This document shows positions 1 to 9,278 of a stretch of 64,000 bases of DNA, one piece after another (position 1 is the first letter of the stretch; each line of letters begins with the position of its first letter). Source of the stretch: Herbaspirillum sp. meg3 (GTDB taxonomy: Bacteria; Pseudomonadota; Gammaproteobacteria; Burkholderiales; Burkholderiaceae_D); assembly GCF_002257565.1 (NCBI RefSeq), contig NZ_CP022736.1, forward strand, positions 4,216,001 through 4,280,000. Direction: 5' to 3'. Made by a program: the position numbers and the translations under genes. The notes under the pieces are model-generated. The model was not told where the DNA came from. It saw nothing but the letters and a program-made list of their open reading frames with translations, and searched no databases.

Positions 1-52
1 CGTCATCTCCGTTTTACTTTTTTGAAACACTGCATTCAATCAACTTTAAACG

Positions 53-82
53 AAAAAAGGCAAGCCGTGGCTTGCCCTCTTT
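53..82 (-). terminator. Rho-independent terminator of the first porin gene
   Basis: An 8-bp perfect stem (59-66 pairs with 69-76, 2-nt loop) is followed, read leftward, by a run of six T. It lies about 60 bp after the stop of the leftward porin gene, so it most likely ends that transcript. Confidence 0.8.
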
Positions 83-136
83 CGTTGCTGCGTTTTACTG
101 CGCTCTGCTGCACATTATGATCGGATCCTCATACGA

Positions 137-1246
137 TCAGAACGAGTGAGAGATACCGAAGTAGCCGCCCGTCTGGCTTTGACCAGCCAATGGCGCACCG
201 GCTTCGTCGGCTTCCAGCGAGAACGTGCCGTTGCCACTGTTGCGTACTGTACCGGCGCCGACGTACAGCAAGGTACGCTTCGACAGGTTGTAGTTCAAGC
301 CAGCCATGAACAGGTTGGCAGAACCACCGTTGTTGTTGGCATTGACGTGGAAGACCGAACCGATCAAGGTCAGCGCAGGCGAGACCTCGTAGTTGGCGCC
401 GACCCAGTAATGATTGACCTTGTTGGTCGAACCAGGCGCAACATCCGGCGCTTTCAGGTTTTCATAGCCCAGGTACATCTTCAGCTTGTCGATGGTGTAA
501 GTACCACCCAGGATCAACTCTTTGGAAGAGTCATAGATAGTACCCGGGACTGTGACGCCGGACGAGTTTGTCATGACGCTGCCGTACTTGCCGTTGGCGT
601 CGCGTACCAGATCATAGATCGCGCGCAGTTCCAGACCTTGGTTTTGATAGACCAGCGATACACCATCCTTGCGGCCCTTGGTTGTCGAACCGGCCTGCTC
701 ACCCAGACTGGTCTGGAAGGTAGCGTTAAAGCCACCCCAGGTTGGCGTCTGATATTCGATCACGTTGTTGGCGCCGCCCCAGTTGCGACCGTGCACCAGA
801 TTGGCGGTACCGATCCATTGCTGACCGGTTGGATCAAGGAACCAGACATCATTGTCAATGAACAGATTCTTACCGACCTTGACCGAACCGGCGCTGCCGT
901 TCAGGCCAACATAAGAACGACGATTGAACAGCGCTGTGCCGTTGGTGGCGCCTTTGGTCGCGCCGAAACCGGACTCCAGCAGGAAGAAGCTGTTCAGACC
1001 GCCGCCCAGATCTTCCTTGCCCTTGAAGCCGATCATGCTGGTGCCCCACTGGTTGCTGGCGGCGCGTACTTGCGTGCCGGTGTTGCCGTTGGCCTGATGC
1101 ACGTTCGTTTGAACGTCAACGCCTGCGACGACGCGACCGTAAATAGTCACGCTGTCTTCCGCCTGCGCGGATGCCAGGCATGCGCCGAACAACGAGGCCG
1201 TGCCCAGGGCCTTGAGAATGGTTTTGGTTGAGATGGACTGAGTCAT
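137..1246 (-). CDS. Outer-membrane trimeric porin (Burkholderiales Gram-negative porin family)
   Basis: 369 residues. Forms a general or sugar-facilitating 16-strand beta-barrel channel in the outer membrane. The N-terminus is a signal peptide (about residues 1-29, cleaved after AQA), followed by the family's typical first strand SVTIYGRVVAGVD. An internal FKGKEDLGGGL block and a C-terminal aromatic residue (GISHSF) are classic porin features. A GGAG ribosome site sits 7-10 bases before the ATG. It is transcribed away from the GbpR-like regulator and next to an aldose uptake locus, so a sugar substrate is plausible but not shown. The TGTAGTTTTA element about 22 bp before the start resembles a HexR half-site. 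Family assignment is secure; substrate is unknown. Confidence 0.9.
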   Translation of the reverse strand: MTQSISTKTILKALGTASLFGACLASAQAEDSVTIYGRVVAGVDVQTNVHQANGNTGTQVRAASNQWGTSMIGFKGKEDLGGGLNSFFLLESGFGATKGATNGTALFNRRSYVGLNGSAGSVKVGKNLFIDNDVWFLDPTGQQWIGTANLVHGRNWGGANNVIEYQTPTWGGFNATFQTSLGEQAGSTTKGRKDGVSLVYQNQGLELRAIYDLVRDANGKYGSVMTNSSGVTVPGTIYDSSKELILGGTYTIDKLKMYLGYENLKAPDVAPGSTNKVNHYWVGANYEVSPALTLIGSVFHVNANNNGGSANLFMAGLNYNLSKRTLLYVGAGTVRNSGNGTFSLEADEAGAPLAGQSQTGGYFGISHSF

Positions 1247-1550
1247 CTGAGGTCTCCGTAGAACTTTGTAGTTTTAACTGGGTGTAGTCGATTGCTGCAC
1301 CCGCACTTTTTTACGCTTTCTTTTCTTACGTCACGCTAAATTGGCGCGCAAAAACTCCCCTCGATACCGGTATTCGTAACCGTTCGACAAGCTTTTCAGA
1401 AGCGTCATTTCAACGTGAAGATCACAACGTGAAATCGTTGTGAACTGGCCTAGATACTAAGGATTCGCGACATATATTTCTAATGAATTATTTGCCTAAG
1501 CTGATACTTGATTTGATATCATCGAAAGATATAAGAAATGGTGGAGACAA
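1247..1550. promoter_or_regulatory. Divergent promoter region between porin and GbpR-like regulator
   Basis: 304 bp without a gene. It contains TGTAGTTTTAACTGG (1268-1282) close to the porin start. It also has ATTTCTAATGA (1476-1486), which recurs upstream of chvE (10452-10464), and TTTGATATCA (1512-1521), which recurs in the ytfQ-epimerase intergenic region (15766-15775). The shared words suggest one regulator, probably the adjacent LysR protein, acts at all three places. The motif-to-protein link is inference. Confidence 0.45.
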
Positions 1551-2492
1551 ATGAAGAACAGCGACCCGAATTGGTTTCTGCGTGCGCGTCTGAAAACACG
1601 GCAACTATTGCTGTTAATCGCGCTAGATGACGAACGAAATATCCATCGCGCAGCCAACGAATTAAACATGACGCAACCCGCCGCGTCCAAACAACTCAAG
1701 GATCTGGAAGACACACTCGGCGTCACGCTGTTTGATCGTCTGCCACGCGGCATGCGTCCCACGATCTACGGCGAAGCCATGATCCGCCACTCGCGCATGG
1801 CGCTCACCAGCCTGTCAAAAGCGCACGAGGACATCGTCGCACTGAAGTCCGGCCTGTCCGGCCAGGTTGACGTCGGCGTCATCCTGTCGCCCGGCATGTC
1901 ACTCATCCCGGCTGCGATTGCGCGCGTCAAGGAACACTCCCCGATGTTGCGCATCGGTGTCGAAGTCGAGAGCAGCAACATCCTGCTGGCACGTCTGTTG
2001 CGCGGCGACCTGGATTTTCTGGTGGCACGCATTCTCGACGAAGAAGTCAGCCATAACCTGCACTACGAAGAGTTGTCCGACGAACCGATCTGCGCCGTTG
2101 CCCGTGTCGGCCATCCGCTCCACGAGCACAAAAACCTTGAGTTGAAAGACATCGTCGACGATCCGTGGATCATGGCGCCCAAAGGCAGTATCCTGCGCAG
2201 CCGCGTCGACCTGATGTTCCGCAAGAGCGGACTGACACCGCCGGCCAACGTGGTCGACACCACCGCCATCCTGACCATCACCAGCCTGCTGCAGCAGACC
2301 GACTTTCTCTACGCGATGCCGACCGAAGTTGCGCGCTATTATTCCCAGGCGCGTCTGATGGATCTGTTACCGATTGAGCTGCCGTGCAAGATGGACGGCT
2401 TCGGCATCATCACCCGCCGCGAACATCTGCTGTCGCCGGGCGCGGTGATTTTGCAACAGGCGATCAGGGATGTGGCGAAAACGATTTACTGA
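1551..2492 (+). CDS. gbpR: LysR-family regulator, GbpR-like (sugar uptake locus)
   Basis: 313 residues. The N-terminal winged HTH spans about residues 12-75 (LLLLIALDDERNIHRAA, then MTQPAASKQLKDLE), followed by a periplasmic-binding-protein-like effector domain (about 95-305). Overall similarity in wording is to GbpR, the LysR regulator that controls chvE-type sugar-binding protein genes in Agrobacterium and Azospirillum. It faces away from the porin and stands at the head of the leftward sugar operons, including chvE. GGTGGAG precedes the ATG. It probably activates the import and oxidation genes when sugar is present, and may regulate itself through the intergenic repeats. LysR class is certain; the GbpR orthology is inferred from sequence character and context. 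Confidence 0.8.
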   Translation: MKNSDPNWFLRARLKTRQLLLLIALDDERNIHRAANELNMTQPAASKQLKDLEDTLGVTLFDRLPRGMRPTIYGEAMIRHSRMALTSLSKAHEDIVALKSGLSGQVDVGVILSPGMSLIPAAIARVKEHSPMLRIGVEVESSNILLARLLRGDLDFLVARILDEEVSHNLHYEELSDEPICAVARVGHPLHEHKNLELKDIVDDPWIMAPKGSILRSRVDLMFRKSGLTPPANVVDTTAILTITSLLQQTDFLYAMPTEVARYYSQARLMDLLPIELPCKMDGFGIITRREHLLSPGAVILQQAIRDVAKTIY

Positions 2493-2511
2493 TTTCCTAA
2501 ATTCCTGCCAT

Positions 2512-2545
2512 AAAAAAAGCGAGACCTGAAGTCTCGCTTTTTTGT
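2512..2545 (+). terminator. Terminator after gbpR-like gene
   Basis: The AAAAGCGAGAC / GTCTCGCTTTT hairpin with a 5-nt loop is followed by a T run. It lies 20 bp after the LysR stop. The A run on the other side could also let it act for leftward transcripts from the SDR operon. Confidence 0.85.
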
Positions 2546-2669
2546 TTTTGGCCTTTCTCATCTCTCACATAGATTGGTGAGAAAGTGCCGATAGCAAGGC
2601 GCGCCAACGCAGACAGTGCGTGAGCACGGCAAGGCGGCGCAACGCGGCTAGCGGTGCTTTATCACCAAT

Positions 2670-3446
2670 TTACGCCCAGCCGGCGTCTACGATGAATTCC
2701 TGTGCCGTACACATAACGCTTTCGTCAGACGCCAGGAACAACACCATACGCGCCAGATGCCAGGGCAGCAATTCGCCCTGCAAACACTGATTGCGCTTAA
2801 TGTCTTCCTTGCCCTTTTCATCCAGCCACAACTCAATCTGACGCTCTGTCATGACCCAACCCGGCGTCACGGTATTGACGCGGATATTGTGCGTCCCCAG
2901 ATCACGGGCCAGACCGCGTGTCAGCCCCAGCACCGACGACTTGGCCGTGGTGTAGACCGGGAACCCGCCGCTGGAAGTATGCCAGCTGATCGAGCTGAAA
3001 TTGATGATGGAACCGGCCTTCTTCTTGATCATGCCCGGTGCGACGGCCTGGACGGCAAAGAACGACGGACGCTGATTGATCGCAATGCGGTTGTCCCAAT
3101 ACTCCTGCGTGACGTCTTCCAGCTTGTGGCGCTCGTCATTGGCGGCGTTGTTCACCAGTACGTCAAAGTCGCCGAGTTGTGCAGCCAGATCCTTGATGGT
3201 GTTTTGCAGCGAAGAAATATCGCGCAGGTCGCAGTACCGGAACGACGGTGCGGTGAAGCCGGCGTCGGCAATCTTCTTGCACAAGGCTTCGCTGGCATCC
3301 GTGGCGATGTCGACAAAAGCGACCACCGCACCTTGCTCTGCCAGAGCGCTGACGATTGCCGCACCGATACCGGTTCCGCCGCCGGTGATGAAGACGCGCT
3401 TTCCCTTCAGGCTGGGGTAGCTCGCCAGTTGATATGTTGCAGACAT
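2670..3446 (-). CDS. SDR-family NAD(P)-dependent sugar dehydrogenase
   Basis: 258 residues, a classical short-chain dehydrogenase. It has the Rossmann TGGGTGIG motif at residues 21-28, the NNAA motif near residue 95, a catalytic Ser in the INFSSISW block, and Tyr-x3-Lys as YTTAK. As the last gene of the leftward run dehydratase - FAH protein - SDR, it probably oxidises an aldose at C1 (galactose, arabinose or similar) to the lactone, the first step of oxidative sugar breakdown. The alternative is a dehydrogenase acting on a keto-deoxy intermediate, as in L-rhamnose/fucose-type pathways. The fold is certain; the substrate is inferred from neighbours. Confidence 0.82.
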   Translation of the reverse strand: MSATYQLASYPSLKGKRVFITGGGTGIGAAIVSALAEQGAVVAFVDIATDASEALCKKIADAGFTAPSFRYCDLRDISSLQNTIKDLAAQLGDFDVLVNNAANDERHKLEDVTQEYWDNRIAINQRPSFFAVQAVAPGMIKKKAGSIINFSSISWHTSSGGFPVYTTAKSSVLGLTRGLARDLGTHNIRVNTVTPGWVMTERQIELWLDEKGKEDIKRNQCLQGELLPWHLARMVLFLASDESVMCTAQEFIVDAGWA

Positions 3447-3470
3447 AAATTCTCCAGAATTAAATTTTGC

Positions 3471-4469
3471 TTAGAGCACATTGACTTGCGGATGCGGCAC
3501 ATCGTCAAGGCTCAAACGATTGCGCAGCGCCGGGCCGAATGCAGCGACGTCGATTTCGAACGTCTCGCCGGGTGCGACGGAGATGTTGTCCGAGCAGCTC
3601 AACGTCGCCGTGCCGAAGAAGTGAATGTGCACATCGCCGGGACGACGGAACAGCGGGTATTTGAAGTGATGGTATTCAAGATTGGCGACGGTGTGCGACA
3701 TGTTGTCTTCGCCACTGAGGAAAGGCTTCTCCCAGCGCACCTTACCGTCTTGCGCACGGATACGCGACATACCTTGCACGTGCGCAGGCAGTTCGCCCAC
3801 CAGCAACGCCGGACCAACCGAACAGACACGCAACTTGGAATGCGCCAGAAACAGGTAGTTTTGACGTTCCGTGACGTGATCCGAGAATTCGTTGCCGATG
3901 GCGAAACCCAGGCGATACGGCTGGCCGTTATCGCCGATGATGTACAGGCCGGCGATTTCAGGCTCTTCACCACCATCGAGCGCGAAGTGCGGCATCGCCA
4001 GCGGCTCTTCCGCAGCGCGCACGATGGAACCGTCGCCCTTGTAGAACCATTCCGGCTGCACGCCGATCTTTCCGGCAGCAGGCTTTCCGCCTTCGAGACC
4101 CATGCGGAACATCTTCATGCTGTCGGTCAGGTTGTCACCCGCACCGTCGAGCTTCTTGTGCATGGCGTCACGGCCGTCGGCGCTGCCCAGATGGGTCAGG
4201 CCGGTGCCGGTGACGTAGCAGTGCGCCGTGTCTTCATGGTCAAGTGGAGCCAACAGGCTGCCGCTTGCCGCGACCTGCGCGTAGTCGACAACGGTCGAAC
4301 CGAGCGCGGCGTTGGCGAAGTCCTGCAGAGAACTTTTCTTGGCAATGGCGGCACGCGCCAATGCGTAGGTACTGCGATAGCCATCGACAACGCGGATCTT
4401 CTTGCCGTCAGCGTCGAGAACGCCGACGTGACGATTGCCGTCAGCTTGTTTGAATTGCACCAGCAACAT
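3471..4469 (-). CDS. FAH-superfamily protein, AraD1/GguC family
   Basis: 332 residues. The C-terminal half carries the fumarylacetoacetate-hydrolase fold, with the acidic metal-ligand pattern GEEPEIAGLYI...GNEFSDH and a VGPALL segment. The protein belongs to the GguC/AraD1 group found with ChvE-GguAB transporters. Members of this group near IlvD-type dehydratases are thought to act on 2-keto-3-deoxy sugar acids (dehydration or cleavage). It is 12 bp from the dehydratase and 24 bp from the SDR gene, so the three form one operon. The exact reaction cannot be read from the sequence. Confidence 0.78.
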   Translation of the reverse strand: MLLVQFKQADGNRHVGVLDADGKKIRVVDGYRSTYALARAAIAKKSSLQDFANAALGSTVVDYAQVAASGSLLAPLDHEDTAHCYVTGTGLTHLGSADGRDAMHKKLDGAGDNLTDSMKMFRMGLEGGKPAAGKIGVQPEWFYKGDGSIVRAAEEPLAMPHFALDGGEEPEIAGLYIIGDNGQPYRLGFAIGNEFSDHVTERQNYLFLAHSKLRVCSVGPALLVGELPAHVQGMSRIRAQDGKVRWEKPFLSGEDNMSHTVANLEYHHFKYPLFRRPGDVHIHFFGTATLSCSDNISVAPGETFEIDVAAFGPALRNRLSLDDVPHPQVNVL

Positions 4470-4481
4470 GCTTGTTACTCC

Positions 4482-6230
4482 TTAATGAGAATGCTTAGGG
4501 ACGGCAGCACCACGGCAACCGACCAGGAAATCGAAATCGCAGCCTTCATCGGCCTGCAATACGCGGTCGATATACAGCGACTGATAACCGCCCTGCATTG
4601 CCGGTTTGACCTGTGCCAATTTTTCGGCGCGGGCGGTCTGGCGCTGGGCCATTTCTTCGTCGCTGATATCGAGATGCAGACGGCCGGCGGCGCAATCCAT
4701 TTCGATCCAATCGCCGTCCTGCACGATACCCAACGGTCCACCGGCAGCCGCTTCCGGCGCCACGTGCAATACCACGGTGCCGTAGGCCGTGCCGCTCATG
4801 CGTGCATCGGAAATCCGCACCATGTCCTTGACGCCCTGCGCCAGCAGCTTGGGCGGCAAGCCCATGTTGCCGACTTCAGCCATACCCGGATAACCCTTGG
4901 GGCCGCAATTCTTCATCACCAGTACCGAGCTGGCGTCAACGTCCAGATCAGGATCGTTGATGCGTTCTTTGTAATGCGTGAAGTCTTCAAACACCACCGC
5001 CTTGCCGCGATGCTTCATCAGTTCCGGCGAAGCAGCAGATGGCTTCAGGACAGCGCCGCGTGGCGACAGATTACCGCGCAGGATGCAGATGCCGCCATCA
5101 TCGATCAGCGGGTTGTCGAGTTTGCGTACGACCTCATCGTTGTAGATCGGCGCATCCTGATTGTTTTCCCACAGCGTCTTGCCGTTGACAGTCAATGCGT
5201 TCTTGTGCGGAATCAGATCGGCTTCGCCGAGACGGCGCAACACCGCTGGCAAGCCGCCGGCGTAATAGAACTCTTCCATCAGGAAGCGGCCGGAAGGTTG
5301 CAAGTCAACGATAGTTGGCGTGCCTCGGCCGACGCGCGTCCAGTCTTCCAATTCCAGGTCGACACCCATACGGCCGGCGATTGCCTTCAGATGGATAACT
5401 GCATTGGTCGAACCACCAATGGCAGCGTTGACGCGAATGGCATTTTCAAACGCTTCACGTGTCAGGATCTTGGACAAGGTCAGGCCTTCCCACACCATGT
5501 CGACGATACGCATGCCGGACATGTGCGCCAGCACGTAGCGGCGCGAATCAACGGCTGGAATCGCCGCGTTGTGCGGTAAGGATGTACCCAGCGCTTCGGC
5601 CATGCAAGCCATGGTCGAGGCAGTACCCATGGTGTTGCAGGTACCGGCCGAACGCGACATGCCGGCCTCGGCCGACATGAATTCATGAATCGAAATCTTG
5701 CCCGCCTTGACTTGCTCGCTCAATTGCCAGACCACAGTACCGGAGCCGATGTCCTTGCCTTCGTGCTTGCCGTTCAGCATCGGACCGCCGGTGACGACAA
5801 TCGCCGGGACGTCGCAACTGGCTGCGCCCATCAGCAATGCCGGCGTGGTCTTGTCACAGCCGACCAGCAGTACGACCGCATCCAGCGGATTGCCGCGGAT
5901 CGATTCTTCGACGTCCATGCTGGCCAGATTGCGCGTGAGCATGGCGGTCGGACGCAGGTTCGACTCGCCGTTGGAAAACACCGGAAACTCCACCGGGAAA
6001 CCACCTGCCTCGATGATGCCGCGCTTGACGTGTTCGGCGATCTTGCGGAAGTGCGCATTGCACGGTGTCAGTTCGGACCAGGTGTTGCAGATGCCGATAA
6101 CCGGCTTGCCTTGAAACTCGTGATCGGGAATACCTTGATTCTTCATCCAGCTGCGGTACATGAAGCCATTCTTGTCGGCTGTACCGAACCATGCTGCCGA
6201 ACGCAGCGTGCGCTTCTTGTCGATAGTCAT
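4482..6230 (-). CDS. IlvD/Edd-family sugar-acid dehydratase (L-arabinonate/galactonate dehydratase type)
   Basis: 582 residues, the size of pentonate/hexonate dehydratases in the IlvD/Edd family rather than of Edd itself (about 600). Cluster cysteines occur in GICNTWSE (about residue 48), GCDKTTPALLMGA (about 124) and SAGTCNTMG (about 197), fitting a [2Fe-2S] enzyme with Mg2+. It removes water from an aldonic acid to give the 2-keto-3-deoxy acid in the cytoplasm. The location between ChvE-GguAB and the FAH protein supports an L-arabinonate-like substrate. DgoD in the same locus covers D-galactonate, so the two dehydratases probably serve different sugars. Confidence 0.85.
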   Translation of the reverse strand: MTIDKKRTLRSAAWFGTADKNGFMYRSWMKNQGIPDHEFQGKPVIGICNTWSELTPCNAHFRKIAEHVKRGIIEAGGFPVEFPVFSNGESNLRPTAMLTRNLASMDVEESIRGNPLDAVVLLVGCDKTTPALLMGAASCDVPAIVVTGGPMLNGKHEGKDIGSGTVVWQLSEQVKAGKISIHEFMSAEAGMSRSAGTCNTMGTASTMACMAEALGTSLPHNAAIPAVDSRRYVLAHMSGMRIVDMVWEGLTLSKILTREAFENAIRVNAAIGGSTNAVIHLKAIAGRMGVDLELEDWTRVGRGTPTIVDLQPSGRFLMEEFYYAGGLPAVLRRLGEADLIPHKNALTVNGKTLWENNQDAPIYNDEVVRKLDNPLIDDGGICILRGNLSPRGAVLKPSAASPELMKHRGKAVVFEDFTHYKERINDPDLDVDASSVLVMKNCGPKGYPGMAEVGNMGLPPKLLAQGVKDMVRISDARMSGTAYGTVVLHVAPEAAAGGPLGIVQDGDWIEMDCAAGRLHLDISDEEMAQRQTARAEKLAQVKPAMQGGYQSLYIDRVLQADEGCDFDFLVGCRGAAVPKHSH

Positions 6231-6339
6231 TTACTCATCCAATGGAATAATGCGGTCGCCACCTCCCGATGTGGCGACACTGATCAAAACCGGCTGCAAA
6301 CATCAACTTTTGCAGCCACCCCCTCGTGCAGAATTTTTA

Positions 6340-7554
6340 TTATTTATTTTTGTTGTAGACGTCAAAGAACACTGCGGCCAACAACACAAGACCTTTGATC
6401 ACCTGCTGATAGTCGATGCCGATACCCATGATGGACATACCGTTGTTCATCACGCCCATGATGAAGGCTCCAATGACCGCGCCCATCACCTTGCCGACAC
6501 CGCCGGTGGCGGATGCGCCGCCGATGAAGCAAGCCGCGATCACGTCCAGCTCAAAACCGGTACCGGCTTTCGGCGTCGCGGTATTCAGGCGGGCCGCGAA
6601 GATCAGGCCGGCCAGCGCCGCCAGCATGCCCATGTTGACGAAGGTGTAGAAGCTCACGCGCTCGGTCTTGATGCCGGACAGCTTGGCGGCTTTTTCATTG
6701 CCGCCGACAGCGTAGACGCGACGACCGATCGTAGTACGATTGGTGACAAAGGTATAGACCACCATCAGTGCGAACATGATGATCAGCACATTCGGCATAC
6801 CCTTGTAGGACGCCATCATGTAGCTGAAGGCGATGATCGCGACAGCAAACAAACCGTTCTTCAGCAGGAAGAATAAAGCTGGCTCTTCTTCCATGCCATG
6901 CTTGACTTGCTTGCTGCGGCCGTGGACTTTCACCGCCAGCAAGATTGCGGCTGCCGCCACGCCGACCAGCAACGAGGTCAGACGCACGCTGCCGGTATCG
7001 GCAAAGAATTCAGGAATGAAGCCCGAGCTCAGCAACTGGAAGCCGCGTGGGAATGGTCCCACCGACTGGCCTTCGAGCAACGCCAGCGTGAGGCCCTTGA
7101 ACACCAGCATGCCCGCCAGCGTGACGATGAAGGACGGGATGCGGAAGAACGCCACCCAATAGCCTTGCGCCGCACCGATGGCCGCGCCGGCGATCAGACA
7201 GATGATGGTAGTCAGGATGAAGTTGACTTCGTAGTTGACCATCAGCACCGCGGCCAGCGCACCAATGAAACCGACCACAGAGCCGACCGACAAGTCGATG
7301 TGCCCGGCGACGATCACCATCAGCATACCCAGCGCCATGATCACCACGTAGCTGTTTTGCAGTACCAGATTGGTCAGGTTGAGCGGCTGCATCAGCGTGC
7401 CGTCGGTCATGACCTGGAAGAAGGCCATGATCGCCACCAGCGACAGCAGCATGCCGTATTCGCGCATGTTGTTCTTAAGGAAGCCGGCGTACTCCCGCTT
7501 GGCTTCAGGGACCGCATCGAGCGTAGGTGTCTTGCTCATTTCATTGTTCTCCAT
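6340..7554 (-). CDS. gguB: Sugar ABC transporter permease, GguB/XylH type
   Basis: 404 residues, about ten hydrophobic helices. It has the BPD_transp_2 family signature region: GHIDLSVGSVVGF near residue 105 and FIGGASATGGVGKVMGA near residue 345. It is larger than RbsC-type permeases and matches XylH/GguB length. It overlaps the end of the ATPase gene upstream by 14 bp (7541-7554), implying translational coupling. With GguA and ChvE it forms an importer for several aldoses. 109 bp separate it from the dehydratase gene. Confidence 0.88.
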   Translation of the reverse strand: MENNEMSKTPTLDAVPEAKREYAGFLKNNMREYGMLLSLVAIMAFFQVMTDGTLMQPLNLTNLVLQNSYVVIMALGMLMVIVAGHIDLSVGSVVGFIGALAAVLMVNYEVNFILTTIICLIAGAAIGAAQGYWVAFFRIPSFIVTLAGMLVFKGLTLALLEGQSVGPFPRGFQLLSSGFIPEFFADTGSVRLTSLLVGVAAAAILLAVKVHGRSKQVKHGMEEEPALFFLLKNGLFAVAIIAFSYMMASYKGMPNVLIIMFALMVVYTFVTNRTTIGRRVYAVGGNEKAAKLSGIKTERVSFYTFVNMGMLAALAGLIFAARLNTATPKAGTGFELDVIAACFIGGASATGGVGKVMGAVIGAFIMGVMNNGMSIMGIGIDYQQVIKGLVLLAAVFFDVYNKNK

Positions 7555-9079
7555 TCTTCACATTCCTTACGATAGCGCGCATGATTTTCTCTTGCGATGC
7601 CTCCGCCGCGGCAAACTGGCCGACGAATTGCCCTTCGTTCATGACATAGATCCGGTCGCACATGCCCAGCAGTTCCGGCATTTCCGACGAGATCATGATG
7701 ATGCACTTGCCCTCGGCAGCCAGTTGGCTGATCAGGGTATAGATTTCAAACTTGGCGCCGACGTCGATGCCGCGTGTCGGTTCGTCCAGGATCAGCACTT
7801 CCGGATTGGAGAACAGCCACTTGCTGAGCACCACCTTTTGCTGATTGCCACCGGATAGATTGACCACGCGCTGCAGCACGCTGGAACAGCGAATGCGCAT
7901 CTTGCTGCGAAAATCGTCCGCCACCTTGAATTCGCGCGCCTCGTCGATCACCGATTTGTCGGAAACCGCATCCAGGTTTGCCAGCGAGATGTTCTTCTTG
8001 ATGTCTTCATCCAGCACCAGGCCGTCGCCCTTGCGGTCTTCAGTCACGTAAGCGATACCGTGATTGATCGCCTTCTGAATCGTGCTGACGTCGATCTTCT
8101 TGCCATGCAAGTGAACTTCCCCACTGATCTTGGCGCCGTAAGCGCGGCCAAAAATACTCTTGGCCAGTTCAGTACGGCCGGCGCCCATGAGGCCTGCGAT
8201 GCCGACGATCTCGCCCTTGCGTACGTTGAAATCAATGTCCTTGATCACTACGCGTTCAGGATGAATCGGATGATGCACGCGCCATTGCTTGACTTCAAAA
8301 ATGGTTTCGCCGATCTGCGGCTCGCGCTTTGGATACCGGTCCGCCATCTCGCGGCCGACCATGTTCTGGATGATGCGGTCTTCACTGATGGCTTCCTTGC
8401 GGCAGTCGAAGGTATCGACCGTGGCGCCGTCGCGCAGCACGGTGATGGAATCGGCGACTTTGGAAATCTCGTTGAGCTTGTGCGAAATCAGGATGGACGA
8501 AATGCCCTGGGCCTTCAGCTCCAGCAGCAGTTCGAGCAAGGCATCGCTATCGCTTTCGTTGAGGCTGGCGGTAGGCTCGTCGAGGATCAGCAGCTTGACC
8601 TCTTTCGACAAGGCCTTGGCAATTTCGATCAACTGTTGCTTGCCGACGCCGAGGTTGGTGATCAGCGTCGACGGAGGATCCTTGAGGCCGACCTTGGCCA
8701 ACAATTCTTTCGCTTTGGCGTAGGACTGCTCCCAGTCGATCACGCCGCCGGTGGCTTGTTCGTTGCCGAGGAAAAGATTCTCGGTAATCGACAGCAGCGG
8801 CACCAGTGCCAGCTCCTGATGGATGATGATGATGCCGACACTTTCGCTGTCGACGATATCTTTGAATTCGCGTGTCTGGCCCTGATAAACGATGTCGCCG
8901 GAATAAGTGCCGTGCGGATAGACGCCGCTAAGGACTTTCATCAGGGTGGATTTGCCGGCGCCGTTCTCGCCGACCACGGCGTGGATTTCGCCGGTGCGCA
9001 CTGCCAGGTTGACGTTGTTGAGCGCCTTGACACCTGGGAATGTCTTTTCAATTCCGCGCATTTCCAGAATTGTACTCAT
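7541..9079 (-). CDS. gguA: Sugar ABC transporter ATP-binding protein, two fused NBDs
   Basis: 512 residues with two tandem ABC domains, as in XylG/GguA. The first Walker A is GENGAGKSTLMK near residue 40 and the first signature LGVGKQQLIEIAK is degenerate. The second domain has LSGGNQQKVVLSKWL and the Walker B LILDEPTRGIDV. The start is placed at the ATG at 9079, with an AAGAGG ribosome site just before it. An upstream in-frame ATG would add a Pro/Arg-rich tail without family resemblance. It energises sugar uptake through GguB with ChvE as binding protein. Confidence 0.9.
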   Translation of the reverse strand: MSTILEMRGIEKTFPGVKALNNVNLAVRTGEIHAVVGENGAGKSTLMKVLSGVYPHGTYSGDIVYQGQTREFKDIVDSESVGIIIIHQELALVPLLSITENLFLGNEQATGGVIDWEQSYAKAKELLAKVGLKDPPSTLITNLGVGKQQLIEIAKALSKEVKLLILDEPTASLNESDSDALLELLLELKAQGISSILISHKLNEISKVADSITVLRDGATVDTFDCRKEAISEDRIIQNMVGREMADRYPKREPQIGETIFEVKQWRVHHPIHPERVVIKDIDFNVRKGEIVGIAGLMGAGRTELAKSIFGRAYGAKISGEVHLHGKKIDVSTIQKAINHGIAYVTEDRKGDGLVLDEDIKKNISLANLDAVSDKSVIDEAREFKVADDFRSKMRIRCSSVLQRVVNLSGGNQQKVVLSKWLFSNPEVLILDEPTRGIDVGAKFEIYTLISQLAAEGKCIIMISSEMPELLGMCDRIYVMNEGQFVGQFAAAEASQEKIMRAIVRNVKNGEQ

Positions 9080-9195
9080 GTGTTCTGACCTCTTCTTCTG
9101 CTCCGGCCTGCCATGGTGGTGGGATGTTGCGGGCCGCTTTCCCGGTCCAGGCCGCTGCAAAAATACCGCAACGATACCTTCTCCGGAAACACCAA

Positions 9196-9216
9196 CCCCG
9201 CGCGCACGGCGCGGGG
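9196..9216. other. Stem-loop between chvE and gguA
   Basis: CCCCGCGC/GCGCGGGG 8-bp stem with a 5-nt loop, followed by T6 on the plus strand only. No rightward gene ends here. For the leftward chvE-gguA message it lacks a T run, so it probably protects the chvE transcript end or lowers read-through into gguA. Confidence 0.6.
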
Positions 9217-9278
9217 CTGCTTTTTTGTCCGGTCAGCCTTCGCTGACCGAAACATACTTACCTGGTCGAACAAGCAAA

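Noticed and set aside
2757..5579. 940-codon open frame on the plus strand
   Set aside because: It is antisense to three well-supported genes (SDR, FAH protein, dehydratase). Its translation is Arg/His/Gln/Val-rich without motifs. High-GC codon bias opens such frames.
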